Assembly: GCA_027625915.1 (NCBI GenBank) | Contig: JANTQA010000008.1 | Location: 10,231,001 to 10,295,000, forward strand | Length of the DNA: 64,000 nucleotides | From: Anaeramoeba flamelloides | Taxonomy: Eukaryota > Metamonada > Anaeramoebidae | Direction of reading: 5' to 3' | Shown here: positions 50,917-61,968 of the stretch, piece by piece | Position numbering within the stretch: the stretch's first letter is position 1 | Layout: the number at the start of each line of letters is the position of its first letter | The notes under the pieces: generated by a model | What the model was told of the DNA's origin: nothing | Database searches by the model: none | What the model saw: the letters and a program-made list of their open reading frames with translations, nothing else | Made by a program: the position numbers and the translations under genes

Positions 50917-50965
50917 AAATAAAAGAAGAAGAAACAACCCTTTAAAAAGTTTTAGAGTAGATTAA
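45267..50965 (+). CDS. DEAD-box RNA helicase, DDX56/Dbp9 type
   Basis: Two exons, 45267-45670 and 49519-50965, give 616 residues; the junction AA|A is in phase (donor AA|GTAAAA, acceptor AATAACAG). The Q-motif region (TFETLGMD, PTAIQQ) is followed by motif I RTGSGKS, Ia PTREL, Ib TPTR, II DEAD in AIDEADL, III SATL and VI HRIGRTSRAG. The segment VLNNELPQNTRNSILENFN and the later FRYRINNVLNSITK, FKRAPNDL and LRHDLHLQPN blocks are the signature of the DDX56/Dbp9 subfamily. These are nucleolar helicases needed for early pre-60S ribosome assembly. A Lys/Asn/Glu-rich insert sits between motifs IV and V, at the same position where Dbp9 has an acidic/basic insert. The carboxyl end is a Lys run encoded by 39 consecutive A. 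The 3.85 kb intron is full of repeats. Confidence 0.9.
46821..46934. repeat. hairpin within the foldback
   Basis: TTGAAAAAAAGTGTAGAG is mirrored by CTCTACACTTTTTTTTAAA, with a second inner pair GTGTTACTC/GAGTATCAC. The structure is about 114 bp. Confidence 0.6.
46963..47010. repeat. dispersed repeat, inverted partner of 41519-41567
   Basis: AAACCCCATTCCAAAAATTT and CCCAAAATCAAAAATAGGC are the reverse complement of the segment at 41519-41567. Confidence 0.65.
48113..48345. repeat. 0.23 kb dispersed repeat, copy 1
   Basis: Matches 63768-64000 in the same orientation and almost exactly over the last 130 bp (AAATTTGAACCAAATCAACA, AAAATGGGAATTTCATTTTT, AAAGTATAAGGAATATTTAA). The first third is more diverged. 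Confidence 0.8.
48530..48610. repeat. dispersed repeat, copy 2
   Basis: Partner of 7485-7575: TGAAGTTGAAGATCTATCTC and TTAAACTCTTTGGTTG. A diverged piece of the 48113 repeat (GGCCACCATCTCTCGAAAAT) follows near 48797. Confidence 0.55.
50144..50167 (+). repeat. 24-nt poly-A inside the helicase CDS
   Basis: Encodes a lysine run in the insert between motifs IV and V. A second A-rich stretch (50278-50302, interrupted by one C) lies in the same insert. Confidence 0.85.
50875..50913 (+). repeat. 39-nt poly-A inside the helicase CDS
   Basis: Thirteen consecutive AAA lysine codons just before the end of the protein. The frame after it (NQNKRRR ... TAA) depends on the run length being a multiple of three, so an assembly or sequencing error here would change the last 19 residues. 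Confidence 0.85.
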
Positions 50966-52781
50966 AATTAATTTTTTATAAAAATATAAATTAAAATTAA
51001 AAAAGTAAAACAATTAGAATTAATTTATGAAAATAAAAATTAATCAATTTTTAATTGTTTTTTTTTTTTTTTTTTTTGTTTTTCCTCTTTTTTTATTTTT
51101 GTGTTGATTGTTACAAAATTTGTTTGCAATAAAGAAATTACTATAGTATTACAGAACAAGATTTATTATTTTTTAAATTTTATAATAAAGAATAAATAAA
51201 CTTTACTTATTGATATTAGAAAGAATATTGAAAAAAATTATTTTTGTTTTTATAAAAATAATAATTAAAAACTGAACAATGATATTTTTTTATTCAAATC
51301 TGAAAAAACTAAAATAAACTTTGTTTCAAAAATGTTGACTCACTTTATAATGCTATTTGAAGAGATTTTGTTTGGTTTTATCTGAAAGACCTATCAAAAA
51401 AATATTTTCAATTTTTAGATCAAAATTAGTTATTCAACTTTCATCATATTTATTGTTTTGCTTTTTCAATTTTTTGCTTTTCTTTTGTTTTTCTTTTTCT
51501 TTTCTTATCTTTTTTTTTTTTTTCGTTTTTTCTATTTTTTTCCTTTTTTTTTTTTTTTTTTTTTTTCAATTTTTGATACTTTTTTTTTGGCAAAAGATAG
51601 AGTTGAAAAAAAAAAGATCTTCAAAAAGACAAATAATCATTTAGAAAATTGAGACTATCTCTTGTCTTTTAAAATGAATTTAATTATTAGCAAAAAATCT
51701 TGTTGTTAACTTTTTTTTCACCTAAAGTTCAGTAATAAAAAATCGGTAATGCTCATTTCAAAAATTTTATTTCGCTTTTTTTTAAGTTTTGATTTTATTA
51801 ATTTTTTAATTTTTAAAATAACAGAATTCATGATTTTTCTCAGTTTGTAATTATCAAAAAAAGTAAATCATTTTTAAATTCAAATTACCAGTTGATTTTA
51901 AATAAGTTTTATTTTTAAATTTATAATTTAAGGTGAGTCACAAAATTTCAAATGGGTTTGATTATTTGATACTTAATAATTTTACATTTTTTAAAAGAAA
52001 TATAGCTACTAAGCAAAAAATACCATTCTAATAATACATTAACCTTGAAAATGAGCATAAATGTATCATATTTATTTCGATTGAAATTTTATTTAATAAA
52101 TAATTGATGATTTAATTTCAATATTGTTGTTTTGTAAGGGGATTCCTTATAGAATTTTAATTTTTCAATTTTTAAGAAAAAAAAATAGATAACAATTCCA
52201 TTTAAGTTATATTGAATATCAATTATTCTTAATATTTGTTCTTTTACCTTTTTTTTTTTATTTATTCTTGAAATTTTAATAAGAAAAAATAATTGTTTGT
52301 TTTTTTTTTTTTTTTTTTTGTTAGATCTTTATAGAAACAAATTTTCCACCCCTTAGAATACTAAAAAATACGATTACATTTAAATAAAAATAAAAATTCA
52401 AATTGTTATCAAAGTATTATAAGAAGCTCAAAATATAAATAATTGTCTAAGAAAGATAATTTTATCATTAAAAAAATATAAATAACTATAAAAAAAACTA
52501 GTTTGAATTGTTTTTTTTTTCCATTTTCAAACCTTTTTTCCGATTTCATTATTTTTCATAAATATAAAATATCCAAATAAATTTTTTTGATTTTTTCTTG
52601 TTGTAAATTTGTCTAAATATCAAAAAAATTAGATTTTCAATAACTAAAACACATCAAACTTTACTAGAAATTTTTTTTTGGTCCCAATACCAATCCAGAC
52701 CAAAAAATTTAATAAATAATTTTTTCATCATAAAAGATATTTGAGCACCCATCCAATTTTTTTATCTATTAATTACTGTTC

Positions 52782-52914
<133 letters not shown>

Positions 52915-53254
52915 TGATTATAAATAATTAAAAAATAAAAAAATAAAAATTAAAAAAGGAAAAAACAATATTATTTTTTTTTCATTGTAAACATTGGAAT
53001 TTTTTTCAACAAAAAAACCCGTTAAATTAAATGTCTAAAAGTGTCAACTCATATTCTTATTCAATTTTTTTTTATTATATTTTAATTAATTATTTATGAA
53101 TTTTGGAAATCTAAATTAAAAATAAAAAATTATGATTTAAAATGGGAAAATATATTCAAAATTGATTTTCCAAGATCTCTTGATTAATTTTGATTGACTA
53201 ATTCAAATTTAAAAAAAATATTTTTTTCCAATTTTAGCTTACAAAAAAATTCAA

Positions 53255-53820
53255 AAAACAAAATTGATTTTGAAGATTATTTTATTATCTTTGAATAATA
53301 TTGAAAAGTTATTTTATATATTTTTTTAAAATGTTAAGGTCGGTTATTTTATTTTATAAAGAAGTTATTAAAGATTTAATTATAATGTATTTAATGAAAT
53401 AATTTCCATTTTTTTATTATTTTTTTCAAGTTTTTTGTATTGTTTAAATTGGTCTTTTGGAAAATTAATCATATTAAACTTTTAATTTTGGCCTAAATAA
53501 TAAATTTTCTATTTTCACTTAGTTCAATATTTATTCAAATTTTATTTAAACAATAAATCAAGATTTTGTAATTAATGTACTGATTTAAATTCATTAGGTT
53601 TCTGTTTAAACCAATAAAAATTTTCTATTATAATTACCAATTAGTCATTTTGCTTAATTTTTTATATACAAAATTATAACAAATTCCCTTTTTAAAAATA
53701 TTCAGAAAAAAAATAAAAATCTTTAAAAAAAATTATAAAAATAAATAATTGATTTTATTTTCTCAATATCAAAAAAAATACAAATAAATAATAACTTTAA
53801 TACTTCATTATTTCACTTTT
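53255..53820. repeat. 0.55 kb dispersed repeat, copy 2
   Basis: Partner of 23640-24200, same orientation, shorter through indels. Confidence 0.5.
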
Positions 53821-53913
53821 TATTTGTATTAACATCTTTTTTAAATATAAATAACAAAATTAAATTATTATCTAATCAATACCGTTTTAAATATTTTATA
53901 TTTAATTTAACCA

Positions 53914-54341
53914 TTGTGGAAAAAAAGTGAAACATGGAAAAAAAGTGAACCACGGTTTTTAATTGGGAAAATCACTCAAAATAAAAAGTAAGATCAATGA
54001 AAAAAAGAATAACTAAATAAATAAAGACAAAGTGAAGTATTCGCCACAATAACAGTTTTTTAAATACTATCTTTTTGGATCGGTTTTTAATTGATTGATC
54101 AATTATTAAAAATTTGTTCCAAAAATTGACGATTTTTGAGATCTCCAAAATCACACCAATAATTTTGATAAATCAAGTAGATTTAAATTGTATTTGTTGG
54201 ATTGATTGAAAATAATATAATGGGTTATTATTTGAAGTTAATTGGTTTCTTCTTTTTATTGATTTTACTTTTCATTTTCAGTAAAGTTCCCAATTAAAAA
54301 CCGTGGTTCACTTTTTTTCCAGTTTCACTTTTTTTCCACAA
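53914..54341. mobile_element. 428 bp element with 55 bp terminal inverted repeats
   Basis: The left end TTGTGGAAAAAAAGTGAAAC, continuing to GTGAACCACGGTTTTTAATT, is mirrored almost exactly at the right end (AATTAAAAACCGTGGTTCAC ... CTTTTTTTCCACAA). Inside each arm the unit GGAAAAAAAGTGAA occurs twice. No TA flank is present. The 60-residue frame inside is not gene-like. Confidence 0.7.
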
Positions 54342-54375
54342 CAGTAAGAAGCACTTGGTTAATCGGGGTGTTAAA

Positions 54376-54377
<2 letters not shown>

Positions 54378-54411
<34 letters not shown>
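54378..54411. repeat. (AT)n microsatellite
   Basis: About seventeen TA units shortly after the 428 bp element. Confidence 0.9.
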
Positions 54412-54416
<5 letters not shown>

Positions 54417-55143
54417 AATCCAAAAATGAAATTCTGAAATAGATTTTTGTCACAAATATTGCAATGATTTTGTTAATTTATTTATAATAATTTGAATCCT
54501 TCAACATTGCAATTTGTTCTGAAATTTTATTTTATTATACAAAATTATCTTTATTTATTTTAAAAAATTAAAGTTTTTTCAATAGAATTTCCAACTAAAA
54601 ACTCATTATCGAAAAACAACTGTTTGGGAATCTTTTTACAAGTTTTAAATTGGTTCAAATTGCCCTATAGAATCACTAATCCCTAAATATCAATGAGTTT
54701 AAAGGATTTAGTAAATAATCAAGTTAAAAATTCCAAACTATCAAAAGATCTTGTTTTTTATTATAGTAAAGTATTATTAATTCAATACAGGTTTACATTC
54801 CAAAAAATAAACCTTGGTTTTTATTCTATTTATGTCTTATTTCAAGTATTTAAGATTGATATTATATTTTACTCATTAATTTAGAAGATCCATTGTTCTG
54901 AGAGAAATAATTTTATGTAAAATCAAATTGCAATTTATTGAGTTACTTGTTTGATCCTCTCTTAAATATTCAAAAACATTCTTCATTCTTCATTCTCATA
55001 AATAGAGATCAAAAATTGATAATTGCCTCTCAAAATTCATAGTTCTAACTCTGCTATATGATTATTTAAAGAGAATTTCCTTTTTTAATTTCTTTTCCCA
55101 ATCTTTAACCACATTTGTGTCTGTTGATTACTTAAAATATTTT

Positions 55144-56988
55144 ATGGGAAATCAAGTACACAAAACTGATGAAAAACTGAGTGCTCTTGAAATTAATATC
55201 AAATCAATTGAGCCACAAAAAGAAAAATTTAAAACACTTTTTGATTTAGGATGTTGCTTTCTCTGTTGTTATCGAATTGTTGGGATTATTCCACCTTTTG
55301 AGGCCTTACCAATCTTTAAAGATTTTACTGAAACACACTATCAACAAATTTTTGGTGAAACAAGAAATTCCAAGTTAACAACAACAAGCAATTCGTGTTG
55401 TCTTGCATGTTTAAATCTTTTAAAAACAGAAAACTTGGAAAAAAGTTTATTACAATTAATCAAAAAAAAAGGTTATCAGAACATTGATTCCTTTGGTTTA
55501 AGTATTACAATACCACCAAGTATTATTTTAAGAGAACACTGCCTTTCTTTATACGTCTCACTTGAACCTAGCAACATTATCCCTATAAAAAAAATTTTAA
55601 AATTTACTGTTTTCCAAAAATCAAAGCTTGAGTCTGCATTAAAAGTGCCTCAAGTCGAATTCGACCAAGCGTGCTTGTCTTTAAAAATTGGTTGGAATTA
55701 TCCTAATGACAGCCAAGAAATGTCCAAGATTGAAACTTTATTACCTTCTTCAAAACTTAAACGTAAAAGAAAAAGTTTTAAAACGAGACTAAGATTACAG
55801 GCAAAAGAGAACAAAATTTTGAACCAAAAATTATTCAAACAACAACTAAAAGAGAAGGACACAGAAAAAGAAATAGAAAAAGAGAATGAAAACAAAAAAG
55901 AAAATGAAAATGAAAAAGAAAAAGAAAAAGGAAAGGAAAAAGAAAAAGAAGAGGAAGAGAAAGAGAAAGACAAAGACAAAGACAAAGACAAAGAGGAAGA
56001 GAAGGAGAAAGAGAATATGGAAATAGAAAATGAGAAAAAAGAAAATGAAAAAGAAAAAGAAAAAGAAAGAGAAAAACAAATAAAACTAGAGGATGACTTT
56101 TTAGGAAATATTGATCCAGAAAAACAACTATATGGATCAAGTTGTATTCAAAACACTTTAAAAGGCATTACAAAAAACGAATTGGGGCAGTTGTGCCCAA
56201 TCCCACCCCAACCGGTAAAAGATGAAACAAATATTATAATTTTCCCAATCTCTAAACCGATTTATATCTTTGGCAGATATCTCAAAATGTCAAGAAACAT
56301 TCCAAATGCACCGTGGTATATCAAAGGGGAAAGGAAGGGGAATTATTCTGTTGAAGAATTTGTCTCGAAGCAATTAACAAATTTATTTTCAGGCACCCAC
56401 TCCGGGTTTGTTTCATCGGGCAGAGAAGATATTGATGTTAGAATGTTAGGGACCGGAAGGCCATTTATTCTTGAGATCATTGGGCCCAAGATCTATAAAA
56501 AATTGATCTCTCTTGAGGAACAAAAGCAAATAATTGATCAAATCTTACAAAACAGCGAAGGCTTGGTCACAGTTAAGGACTTGGGGATTGTCGACAAATC
56601 TCATCGAAAAAAAACCATAAAAGGCGAAGGTAAAAGTAAAGGGTATAGGTGTGTTGTCTGGTGTAAATGCAACTTCAACAAACAACTATTTACTCAAAAA
56701 TTACAACAATTAACAAAAAACACCAACGGGACATTACTTTTAAAACAAAAAACACCAGTTCGGGTTTTACATAGAAGAAATTTAACAGTAAGACAAAGAG
56801 CAATTTATGAAATTAAAATTGTTGAACAAATAAATGATAACTTCGTGGTTATTGATCTGATCACCCAAGGAGGTACCTATGTAAAAGAGTTTATTTGTGG
56901 TGACTTTGGAAGAACTAACCCCAGTTTTTCCCAAATAGTTGGTTGCAAATCAGAAATAGTACAACTCGATGTAATTTCGGTTAATTGA
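55144..56988 (+). CDS. PUS10: tRNA pseudouridine synthase Pus10
   Basis: An intronless gene of 614 residues. I start at the ATG at 55144 because the nine codons upstream open only with GTG. Pus10 makes pseudouridine at positions 54 and 55 of tRNA in archaea and some eukaryotes. The amino-terminal domain keeps paired cysteines (CCFLCCYRIVG near residue 37 and CCLACLNLL near 85), expected to bind zinc. The catalytic domain has the FGRYLKMSRNIPNAPW block, the active-site motif GREDIDVRMLGTGRPF at residues 426-441 with the conserved Asp, and near the end TPVRVLHRRNLTVRQRA and GGTYVKEFICGDFGRTNP, all hallmarks of this family. An insert of about 100 residues made almost wholly of Glu, Lys, Asp and Asn (about 240-335) separates the domains and explains the extra length over the human protein. 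The stop is TGA. Confidence 0.93.
   Translation: MGNQVHKTDEKLSALEINIKSIEPQKEKFKTLFDLGCCFLCCYRIVGIIPPFEALPIFKDFTETHYQQIFGETRNSKLTTTSNSCCLACLNLLKTENLEKSLLQLIKKKGYQNIDSFGLSITIPPSIILREHCLSLYVSLEPSNIIPIKKILKFTVFQKSKLESALKVPQVEFDQACLSLKIGWNYPNDSQEMSKIETLLPSSKLKRKRKSFKTRLRLQAKENKILNQKLFKQQLKEKDTEKEIEKENENKKENENEKEKEKGKEKEKEEEEKEKDKDKDKDKEEEKEKENMEIENEKKENEKEKEKEREKQIKLEDDFLGNIDPEKQLYGSSCIQNTLKGITKNELGQLCPIPPQPVKDETNIIIFPISKPIYIFGRYLKMSRNIPNAPWYIKGERKGNYSVEEFVSKQLTNLFSGTHSGFVSSGREDIDVRMLGTGRPFILEIIGPKIYKKLISLEEQKQIIDQILQNSEGLVTVKDLGIVDKSHRKKTIKGEGKSKGYRCVVWCKCNFNKQLFTQKLQQLTKNTNGTLLLKQKTPVRVLHRRNLTVRQRAIYEIKIVEQINDNFVVIDLITQGGTYVKEFICGDFGRTNPSFSQIVGCKSEIVQLDVISVN
55840..56090 (+). repeat. GAAAAA-type repeat coding the Glu/Lys insert of Pus10
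   Basis: Purine-only hexamer-like repeats (GAAAAAGAA, GACAAA) encode alternating EK and DK dipeptides. Three long frames on the opposite strand through this tract are artefacts. Confidence 0.85.
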
Positions 56989-57830
56989 AATAAATAAAAT
57001 AATTTAATTAACCTCGAAAGATCTGATTTTATTGAGAGTTTGATCAGACAGCAAGATATTTCACAATAAGCAAGTTAATATTAGAATGGATAAATCAATA
57101 ATTCTTTTAAATATTCATAAATCCAAAAAAATCTTACAAAACTTTTGATTTCAATTTCCCATTTTGGAAATCTTTTAACGCTTTGAATAAAGAATTTTAT
57201 TGGCCTAAATGCAAAAAATCTAAAAAAAGTTGTTGATTTTTGCGATCTCCTTTGAAATGAAAATAAATGCTTTTAAAAGCTACAAAATGTAAATTGAGCA
57301 ATAAATTTTGTCCTGTTTTTTTTAATTTAGAATCTATTCAAGATACTTTTTGTGAAAAAAAACCAACCAGATCAGAATTATAGATTTATGAAAATTTAAT
57401 TAATCCATGAATTTTTGAGATTTTTATTTGAATTACTACAATAATATTATTAATTTTTTTTTACTTCTAAATATTTGATAAATAATTGAAAAACTAAAAG
57501 TGAAAAATTTCAAGATATCAATTTTATAAATAAAGTTTTTAAAATAATAATAGAATTTAATTACTATTTTTACATTTTACCCTGCTATTTGAAGAATTAT
57601 TTGATACTGGCATAAAATATCTTCCTTTATCAACCGGAAAAAAAAAAAGAAAAATTTGAAAAAATTGAAATCGTAAAATTATTGGTTTATATCTCTCTTT
57701 TCTACTCTAAAAGGGAGAATATTAGTTGTATTTGATAATTTTACTCAATTTTTTTTTAAAAAAATACTAAATTGAGTAAAGTTTCTTTAAAATGATACTC
57801 AATGGTTGATAAGTAAATTATCTCCTCACA

Positions 57831-58011
57831 TTTTTCAATATTTTCCCTTTTACAAAATAAAAAATGTTTAATATTCGTCATATTTTCCCTCGTCTTCGAC
57901 TCTGTGAAAATATGTGTTGTATTGTTCCTCAGCCTTTAACCTTCGAAAAAATTGATAAATACAGATAAATATTTAAAATTCCCATTTTGTAAAAGGGAAA
58001 ATATTGAAAAA
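57831..58011. repeat. 181 bp foldback
   Basis: TTTTTCAATATTTTCCCTTT then TACAAAAT (57831-57858) is the exact complement of 57984-58011. Weaker pairing extends outward (TTATCTCC/GGTTATC) and an inner pair (CATATTTTCCCTC/GTGAAAATATG) lies in the loop. No TA duplication is evident. Confidence 0.7.
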
Positions 58012-59261
58012 CAAAAAGTAGATAACCTACACAAATTTTTCTTATAGTGATTTTTTTTCAAACTTTTTACAAGATATTTTTTTTAATTATTTTCCATTTG
58101 TTGGTTATCTTTCTCCAATTATATCTTTTAACTTTTACTGTAACAAAATCAATTAATTTGGATTTTGTGATCGAGAATGTAAAAAAAAAAATCAAAAAAA
58201 AATTGTTTTATTCAAAGTAATTAACTTCAGACCTTGGTGTTTATGAATTGGGAAATTGTCTTGTAATAATCTACCATTTTTCAAGAATCACAATTTTTTT
58301 TTTTTTCACGAACAATGATTTATTTTGAACAACATTTTTATAGAATCCAAGGATCTTGTTGATTTTATGGATCTTTTTTAAAATTTAATGCTAGATTTAA
58401 AGAATTTGGTTACATTTTGGATTGTTTTTAAACATATTAAAAATTGAAAAAAAAATTCACATTTTAAGTTACTAAGTCAAATTTAATTCATAATCAAAAA
58501 TTTTAAAGATAAATGTTGATAAAAAAAAGGAAACAGATTTTTAATTGGAAATCTGAATAGAACCAAAAAAATAAATTTAAAAATTAATTAAAAGAAAGAA
58601 CAAATTAACTCCAAAGAATAATTCAGTTATACACTTCTAACGAAACAAAAAAACATAATTTTTATCTCCTTTTATATCGAGATCTATGTAAGTAGCTTCC
58701 TTTTTCTCAAAATTAATTAAACTTTTATTCCATGTTCAACCAGAGAAAAGCTCAATATTAATAGTATATATTAAAGAATTATTATTTTCATCGATACCCC
58801 TGTCTATTTTCTTCGAAATTTCATGTATAATAAATGATTTTTCTTTTTGAAACCAATTTCCTCTTATATTTTTAGTAAGGTTTGTGATTAAAAAATATCT
58901 TTAGTTTCATTTTAAAGTATAATTAAGATTTTTTAAAATCATATATCTGAAATTTAATAAGTATAGAGACTAATAAGAAATTTGTAACACATAATACAAA
59001 TATTAATTAGTGATGTTTGTTTAAGAGAGTTCAATATTTTTTCTATGGATTAATATTTTTATATATTTTATCAAAAGGGTTTTTTTTAGTTTTTATTTTT
59101 CTCTTCTTTTTTAAAACCCATATTAAACAATTATTACAACTAATGGTTTTAATGATTTAAGATAAAATATTTGAATTTCAGTTCATATTCAATAATAAGA
59201 GATTTTAATGATAGTATTTAATCTCATAATTTGATAATTGGATTCACTATAATATTAAAAA

Positions 59262-59636
59262 ATCGCGATTAGTCCAACTTTATCACTAAAAATTATAAAA
59301 TCGTGATATTCCACATTTTCATGATAAAATAATTATCACAAAAAGAAGAAAAATATTTTTTTAAATCTGCTAAAAAAAAACCCATTGACTTTCGAAAAAA
59401 CAAAACACTTTTATAACGCTTTTTACCTTTATTACCCTTGAAAAGAGTTTTGAAGCGTTATAAATTGTTTTAAAGTGCTTGAAAGTTTGGAAAGACAGAA
59501 AACTTTTATAAAATTCCTTACATTTTTAAGTGAAAAAAAAATATTAATTTCATTTAAGATTTGATGATTGTCAAATCTCCTGATAAATAATATAATCAAA
59601 AAAAATATATTCCTGTATAAAATACAATTTACTATA

Positions 59637-59680
<44 letters not shown>

Positions 59681-59780
59681 TTTTAAAGAAGAGGCTAATT
59701 TCTTCAAAGTTAAATAACCAAAAAGAAGAAAGAGGAATTTTCTTTTCTTATTGGTGATATATTAAAAATAAATTTTAGTA
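59262..59780. mobile_element. left part of the ATCGCGAT-array element
   Basis: Same orientation as 17540-18060. The border carries AAAATCGCGATTAG and AAATCGTGATATT motifs. The interior shares CACTTTTATAACGC and the GTTAAATAACC-AAAAAGAAG block, but the right-hand array is missing. An (AT)n tract (59639-59676) lies inside. Confidence 0.55.
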
Positions 59781-61557
59781 AATTTAATCATATTCACAGA
59801 AGTGTTCAAATACATTTTTTTTTTACAATTTTAGTAACCTTTTTACTTAATGATTTTTCGGTATTTATCTTAAAGATTGAAAATAAAATATAATTATCAA
59901 AGGTTAACCCCATGAATGAATCTGATTAAAAGTTTGTAATTTCTGATCCTTCAATTTGGTTTCTGTGATTTTTAAAATTCCAAAATTTATCGAAGAAATA
60001 ACAAACTATGGTTTAATTTTTTTTAATAAAATCAGAAACTTAAAAATATTTTGTAATATCAGAATAAGTTAAAAATAGTCTTTAATCTAAAAATCTTTAT
60101 ATGTTTTTGAGAATAACAAAGAAATAAAATTATTTTTTTCCTTAAAATTTAAAATTGGGTAATATATTCACTTTTATTCCCCGGTTTTTCTCAATTTTGA
60201 GGGTTTTAAAAAAATTTTAATAAATTAAAGATCATTTTTCGTAATTTAGTTTTATTAACCATCTCAATTCTTTTCATAATTTAAAATATTTTTTTTTATA
60301 GATTTTCTGATTTAAAATGTTATTGAAACTTCAATAAATGGTCACATACTACGAGAAAAAGTAAACCTTTAATCTTAAAATGGATAGGCATTCTTACTCA
60401 ACAATTAACTAAAAATCAAAAAATAGACATTTTTTTTGCCACAATTTGGTTCTCATTATGTTTTTGTAGAATTAAGGAACTATAAACCAAAAAAATATTC
60501 TAGTAAAAAACACTCAAAAAATTTATAAAAATATAAAAATCAGAGATCTTGTTAGTGAAAAATAAAATAAAAAACTGATTACTAGAAATATCAAACAACT
60601 TTAAATATTATGCTCAGAAATTAATAATTGTTTTTATAAAGTTTTTTCGTTATTTCATTTGTCATTTTTAATAAAGATTTCCAAAATCCAAAATATATTC
60701 CAATTATTTCAAAAAAAAATTATTTTCTTTGAAAAAGAAAGAAATATTATTGCCTATGAAGGGAGTGTTCAAAAATACACTTTTAAAATCAAACAATAAA
60801 GTTTTAAACAATCCCACTAAAATATATATATATATAAAACTTGACTGAAATCCAAAAATCAAGAAACAATTCCCAATAAACAAAAGATGAATAAAAAAAA
60901 TCAAACTGAAAAGGTAAACAAAGAAGGGGAATTTTCTCTTTTTATTGAACAAACATCAAAGGATCTTAATCTTTGTAAAAATAATTAAACAGGATCTCAA
61001 TTACAAAAATTCAAATAACAAAAAATAATTTCAAAGATTTTAATAATCAAAAGTGATGAGAAAATTTCAAAATAGAAGCTTTTCGATTTTTTCGATTATG
61101 TTTCCCAGTTATTCATCCAATTTTATTTTGAAATCATTAATTTTTAATTAATCTTTTTTTTAATCATCAATAAAATGATTGGGAAAATGAAAAAAGAATT
61201 GGAAAAATAAAATATATTAATTGGAAGGTGTACTCACTGATATTTTAAGTACGGACAATAAATAAAAACTTGTTCTACTAACTTTACCAAAAGATTCAAT
61301 TCAAAAGAAAGGAAAAAAATATGTTAGAATAAGAAAAAGAAAAAGAAAAAGAAAAACAATGAGAAGGAAAATGAAAAGGAATGGGAAGGGTAAAATGAAA
61401 GGAAAAAAAGATGAAAAAAAAAGATCCTTTCATAAAAGAAAAATAATTTTATTTGTAATTGCCTTGTTGTTTGATATTTTATTTTGTTTTGTCTAATTAA
61501 AATTAGTGACAAATCAACTGAATATCGAAAATTATATCTTCTCGATTTCTAGTATAG

Positions 61558-61701
61558 TATCGATCATTATCAAAGCACTTGCTATTAAAAAATCTTAGTT
61601 ATTTTAATAAGAATATCTTGCGTGCCATTGAAACCTTAATACCCCGAGCATGCACTTGGTATAAAGATTCCAAGGACAGTTGGATATTTTTATTAAAATA
61701 A
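61558..61701 (+). pseudogene. possible Tc1/mariner-like transposase scrap
   Basis: A frame ending in TAA at 61699-61701 reads ILRAIETLIPRACTWYKDSK and then DSWIFLL. The order 'IL...LIP.A..WY...DWIF.LDN' is what surrounds the second catalytic Asp of Tc1/mariner-type DDE transposases. The next residues are lost to a stop, and a frame beyond it (STHAK, FWI) only loosely resembles the expected continuation. It may derive from an autonomous partner of the TA-flanked MITEs. The match is from memory of the family pattern and is short. Confidence 0.25.
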
Positions 61702-61968
61702 TTAAGATTTCCAATCAACTCATGCTAAATGATTTTGGATACTCACTACCGTTTGGAAGTATAAGAACCGATATTAGCTTCCCCTCGAAAGTGTAAGAAC
61801 AGATAAACTCAAAAAATAGTTGATGAAGCACAATATATCATATTAAACTTTTTTCAGTGTTCCGAGATCCTAGCATTTTGAATGATTTTTATAAGCATTA
61901 ACAAAATTGTTCGTAGCTTACTTACAAGCAAATACATATACATGCATAAAAACATACAATAATTTGTT

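Larger units (their letters stand above)
56989..61968. other. intergenic block
   Basis: No intact gene. Contents: a 181 bp foldback near 57831, part of the ATCGCGAT element (59262-59780), (AT)n tracts at 59639-59676 and 60823-60836, a GAAAAA-type tract at 61332-61390, and a protein-like scrap at 61558-61701. Segment 61550-61830 is less A/T-rich than its surroundings. Confidence 0.55.

Noticed and set aside
55698-56140. Ser/Phe/Leu-rich minus-strand frames in the PUS10 gene
   Set aside because: They result from reading the Glu/Lys-coding purine tract backwards.
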